NCBI GenBank assembly: GCA_027886185.1
Contig: WOAB01000728.1
Span: 2,232,001-2,296,000 of the forward strand
DNA from: Rheum nobile
Lineage: Eukaryota; Streptophyta; Magnoliopsida; Caryophyllales; Polygonaceae
Length of the DNA: 64,000 bases
Direction of reading: 5' to 3'
A program made the position numbers and the translations under genes. The notes under the pieces were generated by a model, which ran no database searches, was not told where the DNA came from, and saw nothing but the letters and a program-made list of their open reading frames with translations. Below are positions 56,643 to 64,000 of this stretch, in pieces. Within the stretch, counting starts at the first letter, position 1, and every line of letters begins with the position of its first letter.

Positions 56643-57401
56643 TGATGTGTTCCGGTCTCTTAAAACACAAGTCAGAGTGGATCTAGGTAGAAAGGCGGAC
56701 GAAATCCTCTTGCTCGCTGAAAAATCGGATCGTTGCTGAACTTCTGGATCTGTCGCAGGCAAATCCGCGGGCGCGGAAGTGTAAACCGCGGGCACGGAAA
56801 TCTCTTTAGTGGCTGCGTCTGCGCGATTCGAACGTGGTTCGACGAAGGGGATCTCGGCACGGGCCGAGATCCACATTTGGGAGTGGGGTTCGTATTCAAG
56901 GGATGTGGGTTTGGTGGTGGCTCGATCGTGGGTTAGGGAGTCAGTTAGGGAGGTTCGGTGAAGGCTTAGTTGAAGGAGCTAGACCTAGGGGGCATGAGCT
57001 TGGCTCAACGGCAGCGCTAGGCTTTAACTCTCAATTCAACTTGTTTATTAATTAGGGTTAGGTTAGGTTATATAGCAGCCAAAACAAGGTTCTTGCCCTA
57101 ATGGGCCTAAAACATAAATGGACCGGCCCTCTTGGCACAAGAGAGGCCCGACATCCAAAAATAGAAACTTGTTAAAACGGAAATATCTAAAAATAGTAAA
57201 TACTAAAAAAGATAACTTTCCAAACTTAAAAACATTCTAAGAATGAAAACTGCTAAGAAGGGAAACTGCGAAATACCGAAAAACTACTAAAAATAGAAAG
57301 TGTTTTAGAATGTCTCAAAATTGGCATGTGAGCGTCACAATACCAAAGTAACTCCAATGGCACTCGTAGTGCCGAGTAATGTCGTGGCCGGGGTCACATC
57401 A
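56643..57401 (-). repeat. 3' LTR of element 7
   Basis: 759 bp; differs from the other LTR by scattered substitutions and small indels. Contains GC-rich GCGGGCGCGGAA words near 56767 and 56788. Confidence 0.92.
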
Positions 57402-59206
57402 CCCTCCCCCACTTGGCTGCGAAACGTCCCCGTTTCGCTAATGTCGCGGTCCGGGGGCTCGTAAGGGCGCAAGCCGTCGGGGTCGAAACTGAATTGAGGC
57501 CGGTACATGGTCAGCTGCGGTGCGGTAGTCCTCGTGTACCCATCCAGTGTTGTTGTGCTCCTCCCAAGTCTAACACGGTCTGTCCGTCCGTGTATTCGCT
57601 TCGTATCCGGGTGCAGGTCCAGTGCCTGGTCAACGCTGGAAACGGGTGGACGCTCATCAGGAGGTACATAATCAAGTACCTGCGGTAGAGGGGGTACATA
57701 AGGGGGTAAGTCATAGGGTTCCTCTAATAAAGAAAGACACGCAATAGGAGTAATAGGAAAACGTCCCTGAAAAGAATGAGTAAACGCGCGGGACTGAGTC
57801 AACAAAGAGTGGTGCGCGATGCGGTCCTGGAATGTGGACAGGTGGGTGCTGGCATCGGGATCAACACACAGTGGTATTTCCACGGGCGCGGAATGGACGG
57901 CCGCGGTCGCGGTTCCGTGTGCAGAAGCCGTGGCGAACAGATGAGAATCCGCGGGCACAGAAAGTTTTTCCGCTGGCGCGGTTCCCGATGCAGAAGCTGA
58001 AGGCGCAATAAGACAAACCGCGGGCGTGGATTGGCTGGCCGCAAGCGCGGAAGTGTGAGCTGCGATCGCGGTTGCTGCAATCGTAGTCGCGGTTTCGACT
58101 GGAGCCAGGTATTGCACGGTTTCGTTCTTCGCACGGTTCCTCTCCACATGGTCTTGTAAGACCTCCTGAGGCGCCATAGGGAGAAGAGTGACTCGCCTAC
58201 CGCCATGAATGAAGACGTAAGTGTTGAGGAACCCGTCATATACCGTCTTCCTGTCATACTGCCAAGGTCTATTAAGAAGAAGATGAGTAGCATCCATAGA
58301 CACAACATCACATAAAACACTATCATGGTATTGACCAATTTGAAAAGGGATGCGGCATTGCCTGTGTACCGCATCACCATTACTTGAAGAAAGCCAATGA
58401 AGACCATACGGCTGTGGGTGTGGCTGCGCCGGTAATTGAAGGCGTTGGACAACCTTCTCACTCACAATGTTGCAGCACGACCCACGATCTAGTATCACAC
58501 TTAGGGAGGCATGTAGGACCAGACATCTTGTGTGGAAAATGGTCTCTCTCTAGTCTGGTAGGGGTACCCCCGTCGCAGTAATTGGACGCTGCGCGAAGAG
58601 GCTCAGGGGAATACCTGCAGATAAAGCATGTTGTGCGCAGTCGTATCCAGCCTCTGGAGGAGCGTAGTCCTGTGGGGAAGGAGCTATCTCCTCGTCGGGC
58701 TCGTCCTCAAAGGACGCATATCCCGCGGCCTGTGTGAAAAGGATCTTCTGCGGGTGGGGACAGTCGCACTGGATGTGTCCACAACCGCCACAATGAGAGC
58801 ATGCATGGTCTCTTGTCCCCTCAGTGTTGCACGGGGCTTCCCGAATCGGGGCAGGGGCTGCCGGGGCGTCGGTAGTGAGCGCGGGGTGCAACATTGAAGC
58901 AATCGATGCGGTGTCTGCAGGAACAGGGAGAACTGCGGGCGCGGTTTGCTTGTTCGCGTTAGTGGCTAGCTTTTCCGCGGTCGTGGATATGGCAGCCACG
59001 GTCGCGGCTACGGCCGCAGTTGCGGCTCGGTTGGAGGCCATGCCCTTTTGTAATTCTTCGAGCTTCGAAAGGATCGCCGCCCACATCGTGGCTTGAGCAT
59101 CGTCAGCGGCCTGGCGAGGGGCGAGTGTTTCGTCCGTATCTGTCCTTATAGACACAATGACAAATGCAAAAAGAGCAGAAACACAAACAAAAGGTAACAA
59201 AAACAA
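57335..59206 (-). pseudogene. gag-protease of element 7 (Ty3/Gypsy)
   Basis: One frame with a single TAG at 58550-58552. The upper part has an Ala/Thr-rich region, then a CCHC knuckle CSHCGGCGHIQCDC near 58745-58790. Below the stop comes a Gypsy aspartic protease: ILDRGSCCNIVSEKVVQRL, where the first phrase is normally D-G-G/T-S, and later CDVVSMDATHLLLNRPWQYD. The frame then passes into Ala/Ser/Pro-rich repeats encoded by GCGGGCGCGGAA-type DNA and ends inside the 3' LTR at 57335. The reverse transcriptase, RNase H and integrase that should follow the protease are absent. Confidence 0.8.
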
Positions 59207-59986
59207 AGGACAAACTAGATCAAATCAAACCCACAAAGTCTCACGTAGGTCACTAATCTGGGCAAAGCCGTGAGGGCGAAGTGGCTAGGCTGACTCAGCG
59301 TGGACTAAAACAACACAAAAACCACACAAACCTCACAATTCAGAAGCCAAAGTATAGTGACTACACAAGAAGTATTCCAGCATGCAAATCCTAGAGTCCA
59401 GGAAGAAAGAATACGAGGAGCTTAATGGATCTTTGTCAATAGTGAATCGGCTTCGCCGAAATCGCCTGAGGCTTATGTTTTTCTAATTCGGTTGGCTGAT
59501 TTTTTGTTTTTTTTTGGTAAGAACCGAATGCCTCTTTCTTTGTTTTTAATTGACACAAGTTTTTAGTGTAGACGAAAATCAATTGATGCAGAGACTAGAA
59601 AGAAGTAATTTTTGTAGGAAAACTAGGAAATAACAATAGAGAAAATTCTAACTATAATCACGAACTTTAGCAAACCAAAGATGCAAGATTAATATGATTT
59701 AGGGCAAGCAAAGTCCACAACTACGGTTAGGGGTTTCTCACAAAAATCCTTTTTTTTTTTAAATCTCTCGGTCTTGAACAAGGACTTAGGAAGCCACAAA
59801 TTCAACCTAGGGTAGGGGATGGTTGGGGGCAACCAACAACAACAACAAAACTGAAACAAACGAAGCAAAACAATGGCGACAAGCCATACAAACGAAAGCG
59901 GAAGCAAAGGAAAGACTGAAATTTTAACATGAGAACAAAGCGAGAAAGAAAAGACCAACCTTGTACCCCTGAAATCTGATACCAGT
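59207..59986 (-). other. Leader of element 7, with primer site
   Basis: Non-coding interior between the 5' LTR and the gag remnant; the primer site lies at 59975-59986. It contains A/T runs and no open frame of note. The start of gag seems to be deleted. Confidence 0.6.
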
Positions 59987-60730
59987 TGATGTGTTCTGGT
60001 CTCCCAAAACACAAGTCAGAGCGGATCTAGGTAGAAAGGCAGACGAAATCCTCTTGCTCGCTGAAAAATCGAATCGTTGCTGAACTTCTGGATCTGTCGC
60101 AGGCAAATCCGCGGGCGCGAAAGTGTAAACCGCGGGCGTGGAAATCTCTTCAGTGGTTGCGTCTGCGCGATTCGAACGTGGTTTGACGAAGGGGATCTCG
60201 GCATGGGCCGAGAGCCACGTTTGGGAGTGGGGTTCGTATTCAAGGGATGTGGGTTCGGTGGTGGCTCGATCGTGGGTTAGGGAGTCGGTTAGGGAGGTTC
60301 GGTGAAGGCTTAGTTGAAGGAGCTAGACCTAGGGGGCGGGAGCTTGGCTCAACGGCAGCGCTATGCTTTAACTCTCAATTCAACTTGTTTATTAATTAGG
60401 ATTAGGCTAGGTTATATAGCAGCCAAAACAAGGTTCTTGCCTTAATGGGCCTAAAACATAAATGGACCGGCCTTCTTGGCACAAGAGAGGCCCGACATCC
60501 AAAAATAGAAACTTGCTAAAAACGGAAACATCTAAAAATAGTAAATACTAAAAATGACAACTTTCCAAACTTAGAAACATTCTAAGAAGGGAAACTGCGA
60601 AATACCAAAAAACTACTAAAAATAGAAAGTGTTTCAGAATGTCTCAAAATTGGCATGTGAGCATCACAATACCAAAGTAACTCCAATGGCACTCGTAGTG
60701 CCGAGTAATGTCGTGACTAGGGTCACATCA
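59987..60730 (-). repeat. 5' LTR of element 7
   Basis: 744 bp, TGATGTG to CACATCA, flanked by AAATG on the right and by the primer site on the left. Confidence 0.92.
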
Positions 60731-62093
60731 AAATGCAACACAAAAAATACTTCGAACCCGTCCAAAATACCATTATCTACTCATAATACTAAAACGAGTA
60801 GAGTTTACCTGTTGGTTTTGTACGTCGAATCCATGACGACGACATTAGGGAACATACACAACAAATGTCGAGCGTCTGGATGAGAAACAAACAGGCAACG
60901 CAATACCTCCTTCCCATCTGCCCTCGTTTTAGTAGCGGGGTCCAACAAATAGCCTTTGTCCTTCAAAAACCCCAACGACCATTGTGTCACATTCAGATTA
61001 CCCAGAGATTTCAACCTCTCCTTAGCCCTAACAGTGTACACTTGCCTCCTCGATACCGTTGAACCCGTATATTCATTCCTAATCTGTGTAGAAATAACCT
61101 TGGGTCTTGCACCCGTTGCAGTATCAATCATCACTTTTCTACGTTGCTCCTTCGTAAGTCGGGAAGCAAATGCATGGCCAATCAAGGTGGTCGAAAGCAT
61201 ATGGTTATGGCATCCTCTAACAACCGATATGGTCCACCCAGGAGCTCCAATAGCATTTCCTTCCCTAAAAATACCATGCAACAAAAAGGGACAACCCTTC
61301 TTCTTTGACCTAGCTTTATTCACTCGTATCGGGCTGACCTTTTTACCATCGACTAACTTCTTTTTCTTGCCGGACCTAGGTAACCCGGATCTCTCACAAT
61401 GAAATATAATCCTTCTAGGCTTTGATGATTTAGTAGTGATCACCATAAAAAGACTAAAACCGACCTTTTGCACCCACTCCCTCAAACCCTCCATACTCGA
61501 AATATCTCATTAGTAGTAAAATGGGATGAGAAGTCGATTGCTATAAATTCATCATTACTAGAATCACCCTATTTATATACAAAAAATAGTACATTAGAGA
61601 CTAATTAATAATTAAATTTATACAAATTAATCTAATTTAAGCATTATTTCTAAAATGCATACATACATAAATCTATGGTATTTCTAAACATTATACATAC
61701 ATAAATCTATGTTATTTCTAGACATTATACATACATGCATATAGTTTATTATGAAAACACAATAATTTCAAAGACTAATTAGTATTTACAATTATTATGA
61801 AAAAACAATCATTTTATTTCTACATTTATCTAAATATTATATGTACAGATAATATCTAATCACTTTATACTATAAAAAATAAAAAATATTACGTACCCTG
61901 AAGTACTGAGGAGAAATCGGCGACTGAAAATCAACTTCATCATCTAGAGACGTGGGCGCGCTCGTAGACGACTCCGACAACCCCCTCCAACAAGGATCGC
62001 TTGACGACGACATATATATAGCCATAAATTTACAATGGGTTTGAAGTTTTTTTTTCGTTGTATTTCAATGGTGGTACAACTACTATTACATCT

Positions 62094-62470
62094 CCTATAT
62101 ATATAGCCGGCCACATGACCGTTTAGACTAAAACATGATAATTTTGGGCGGCACTATGTGCATCCCAAATTGACCGTTAAATTTCAATCGTACACTCCCT
62201 GGACTGCACCTAGTGCCGTCCAGAAACCGGTTTCAGTGAACCGGTTTTCTAGACGGCAATTCGTGCCGCCCAGAAACCCTTTTTCCCACAAAAAACCGGT
62301 TCAGTGAACCGGTTTTCTGGACGGCACGTATTGCCGACTGAACCGGATTTTTTATAAATCAAATTTAATCATAATTTTTATAAAAACAAAAATGAACCCA
62401 TCTTGGGCGGCACCTAGTGCAGCCCAAGAAAACCGGGTTTCCTGGGCTGCACTAGGTGCCGCCCAAGATG
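62094..62470 (-). promoter_or_regulatory. Promoter of the MULE transposase with palindrome cluster
   Basis: On minus: palindromes near 62464-62441, 62427-62404, about 62335-62318, 62270-62250, 62222-62199 and 62168-62145, then AAACGGTCAT (62124-62115), then GGCTATATATATAGG (about 62107-62094), about 80 bp before the ATG at 62013. Confidence 0.65.
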
Positions 62471-62513
62471 GAGTGCGAGGTTCAAAAATGTGGAGTGCGC
62501 GGTTTTTTCGCCT
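62428..62513 (-). repeat. Right terminal inverted repeat of the MULE
   Basis: Complement of the left end at 46681-46770; differs mainly at GACAAACC / GAAAAAACC and at GCGCC / GCACC. Confidence 0.88.
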
Positions 62514-62690
62514 TTTTTTGTTTTATCATATGGAATTGTATACATATTGGGTTAGATATTGAGAGTAATATGCTTTTGAATCTATGTCATACAAAGGCTT
62601 ATTGTATTCGAATCATTTGCTAGAGTTTATTTCAATATAATTGTTAGGGCTAAGTGTAAATAATTATTTAATTTAGTTAACAAGGTCATC

Positions 62691-64000
62691 TCCTTTTCTT
62701 TTTCTTTTTTTTTGAGAAAAGGACCAACTATATTAAACAACAGAGGAGAGAAATACATCTGCCAACCTAGAAGGCAGTTGAGAAATATGAGAACATAAAA
62801 CAGGAGACCCAAAAGGTAAAGAAAGACCAAAAGTAGCAGCAGAGTGCACAACAACATTTACAGAACGAAAAAAATAAAAGAGAAGGAACAACTATGAAAA
62901 GAGCTAGCCAAATCTATAATGAGCCGAATATACATAGCAGAAGCATTCCTGGGCAAGACCACCGAAGAACAACCCTTTGCAACAGAGCTACAATCTGTGA
63001 AGAGCCGTAATCTGGTAGCCCCAAAATGCAGAGAGGAAGACAAACCCCAGAAAACTGCTTGAGCTTCCAAAGGATCAATAGATGTACTAGGTTTTGATCG
63101 TTTACTCCCTAGTAAGACTAGTGATCTACTGGAATCTAAAAGGACAAAACCGAGACCAACATTCCCATCATTCCCAAATGGAGAAAGACTAGCATCACAG
63201 AACAACTCTAAACAAGGCAAGACAGTGGAGATAGAAGCAGTAGGAGACATTGGAAAAATTCCTGTAGAAAAACTGAGCACACGAGGAGAACATATAGGAT
63301 GCTGAGAACTTGGAAGATTCAACAAAATAAATTGTAAAAGCTGACCAGAGTTCTTGTAAGATTCAGTAAAGATCCTTGCATTCCTGTTTATCCATAAAGC
63401 CCAAATAGAGGTGCACCATAATTCAGTCAGAGCAGTAGAGAGCACAGAATGAATGGAACACCACCAATCCCACATAGAAGCAGGCTTAAGACACTGAATA
63501 AGATGAAGTTGGGGGAGAAGCAACCACAAAGCCTTAGCCTCACAACAGTCCTTAAGCACATGGAGGATTGTCTCATGTTTTGAAGGACAAAAGGAGCACA
63601 AACTAGTAGGAACTACCTTCCTTTTCTCCAGATTAGAAAGGCAAGGAACATAATCTTTAATAGCTCTCCACATAAAGTTCTTTGCCTTAGGAAGGACCTG
63701 AAGTGACCAAACAGCTCGCCAATGTGCAGTAATATCTAAATGAGGAGCTGTAGAGGACTCACCTTTTCGAAGAGAATTGATGACCACTTTGTAAGAAGAT
63801 TTAACACTGAAGTGACCATCCTTAGAATAATACCATCTCATAAAATCTGTAGAAGAGGGATCCGCCAAATGAAGTTTTTCTATTTCCTGAGAGCCCAAGT
63901 CTAAGACTCTACTCCTGATCGCCTGCAAATTCCAATTATAAGAAGGCCAGTCAAAGACATCAGAAACTAGCAAGTTTGCTTCATCAAGACAAGGAGGGGA
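62691..64000 (-). mobile_element. LINE (L1-type) 3' part, continuing beyond the window
   Basis: A T/C-rich tract at 62691-62714 is the complement of a 3' A-rich tail. Above it lie about 140 bp of 3' UTR and then the end of ORF2 on minus. The 5' part is off the window. A target duplication could not be judged with one end missing. Confidence 0.85.
62858..64000 (-). CDS. LINE ORF2 C-terminus: zinc-binding domain and RNase H
   Basis: Open from the window edge to the stop at 62858 (about 380 codons, start missing). The first half is the zf-RVT domain that follows the reverse transcriptase in plant LINEs: AVWSLQVLPKAKNFMWRAI, then CSFCPSKHETILHVLKDC with the Cys/His set intact. The second half is an RNase H of the RVT_3 type: LFCDASLSPFGNDGNVGLGF, DPLEAQAVFWGL and LRLFTDCSSVAKG supply the D, E and D of the active site. 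No stop or frameshift is seen, so this copy may be young. The endonuclease and reverse transcriptase lie outside the window. Confidence 0.85.
   Translation of the reverse strand, partial: SPPCLDEANLLVSDVFDWPSYNWNLQAIRSRVLDLGSQEIEKLHLADPSSTDFMRWYYSKDGHFSVKSSYKVVINSLRKGESSTAPHLDITAHWRAVWSLQVLPKAKNFMWRAIKDYVPCLSNLEKRKVVPTSLCSFCPSKHETILHVLKDCCEAKALWLLLPQLHLIQCLKPASMWDWWCSIHSVLSTALTELWCTSIWALWINRNARIFTESYKNSGQLLQFILLNLPSSQHPICSPRVLSFSTGIFPMSPTASISTVLPCLELFCDASLSPFGNDGNVGLGFVLLDSSRSLVLLGSKRSKPSTSIDPLEAQAVFWGLSSSLHFGATRLRLFTDCSSVAKGCSSVVLPRNASAMYIRLIIDLASSFHSCSFSFIFFVL

Larger units (their letters stand above)
56643..60730 (-). mobile_element. Non-autonomous Gypsy-type LTR element in the transposase intron (element 7)
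   Basis: LTRs 56643-57401 and 59987-60730 (TGATGTG to CACATCA) with a perfect target duplication AAATG at 56638-56642 and 60731-60735. The primer site (complement TGGTATCAGA) is at 59975-59986 and the purine tract GTGGGGGAGGG (complement) adjoins the left LTR, so the orientation is minus. The interior codes for part of gag and a protease only; RT, RNase H and integrase are missing. Confidence 0.93.
54415..62013 (-). pseudogene. MuDR-type transposase with C-terminal OTU domain, broken
   Basis: Exons on minus: 62013-61897 (MSSSSDPCWRGLSESS), 61568-60809, 56633-56145, 56063-about 54660, about 54570-54415. Domains: FAR1/WRKY-GCM1-type zinc finger (FHCERS, KGCPF, RGCHNHML); DDE core with first D in VVMDSTYKTN at the end of exon 2 and second D in MMSDRELGLI in exon 3; SWIM-like GLPCPHTIKVY whose first Cys pair reads C-D-D; basic linker; OTU-type cysteine protease with VKGDGHCGFHSLAVLLG and a later RDHYVPV that could hold the His. 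Breaks: frameshift near 61500, TGA 56280-56282, TGA 54746-54748 inside OTU, no clear acceptor for the last exon, and a 4.1 kb LTR element in intron 2. The last exon ends WFSYKYPSVDGW..GRPDILT. Confidence 0.85.
46681..62513. mobile_element. Large Mutator-like element (MULE) with five genes
   Basis: The ends GGCGACAAACCGCGCACTCC (46681) and, inverted, GGCGAAAAAACCGCGCACTCC (62513) begin an inverted repeat of about 85 bp. The flanks are T-rich (TTTTTTTTC and TTTTTTTGT), a weak candidate for the 9 bp target duplication. Inside, a MuDR-type transposase with OTU tail (minus) is accompanied by a plant-mobile-domain gene, two small accessory genes and a GRF zinc-finger gene. Clusters of a GGGCGGCAC..GTGCAGCCC palindrome stand at both ends and upstream of every gene. 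A 4.1 kb LTR element sits in a transposase intron, so the element without it is about 11.7 kb. Confidence 0.85.

Noticed and set aside
46672..62522. Nine-base target duplication for the MULE
   Set aside because: The flanks TTTTTTTTC and TTTTTTTGT match at seven of nine positions, but T runs match easily by chance, so it is not claimed.

Overview
The window is nuclear DNA of a flowering plant, most likely a eudicot. The evidence is one intact intron-containing gene for a mitochondrial phosphate carrier, long AT-rich intergenic DNA, and layer upon layer of plant-type transposable elements with Met-tRNA primer sites. There is no bacterial, organellar or viral gene order. The species cannot be named from the sequence.

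Layout. 1-17005 is a four-member nest of LTR retrotransposons. A reverse-strand Copia element with a long gag (6260-17005) is interrupted in gag by a non-autonomous LTR element (11642-15532, target duplication GAAGG). It appears also to be interrupted near its 3' end by a forward Tnt1-like Copia (1365-6259), whose 5' LTR carries a further, internally deleted LTR element (1-1364). 18.5-18.95 kb holds a decayed carboxylesterase fragment. 19.1-24.4 kb holds LTR debris, including two head-to-head pieces of one Copia family and a solo LTR. 24.9-25.9 kb is a Tourist-like element carrying a fragment resembling a membrane-associated kinase regulator gene. 27.8-28.4 kb is a small inverted-repeat element.

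28.9-32.4 kb is the one conventional gene: a six-exon mitochondrial phosphate carrier of 369 residues, with site II-type promoter motifs. Just downstream (32.8-38.5 kb) is a fold-back element with long terminal inverted repeats around a TTATAT-type satellite. Its right arm is split by a second element that carries a nitrate/peptide-transporter (NPF) gene fragment. 38.6-43.3 kb has a SINE, AT-rich DNA and tandem duplications. 43263-46609 is a 3.3 kb solo LTR.

46681-62513 is a large Mutator-like element (MULE) and the most interesting object here. It carries five transcription units: a plant-mobile-domain gene, two small genes resembling N-terminal MULE accessory domains, an intact GRF zinc-finger gene, and an OTU-fused MuDR-type transposase. 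Imperfect palindromes related to the element's ends (GGGCGGCAC..GTGCAGCCC) lie upstream of every one of these genes, in four cases just upstream of a TATA box. Three promoters also share the exact 10-mer AAACGGTCAT. This suggests one regulatory module reused across the whole element. Between the genes lie two related long hairpins that could give small RNAs. The transposase gene is disabled by an LTR element inserted in an intron (target duplication AAATG) and by stops and frameshifts; the GRF gene is still open. The window ends in the 3' part of a LINE with open zinc-binding and RNase H domains (62691-64000).

All coordinates and joins were read by eye. Family names rest on motif recognition, not on database searches.
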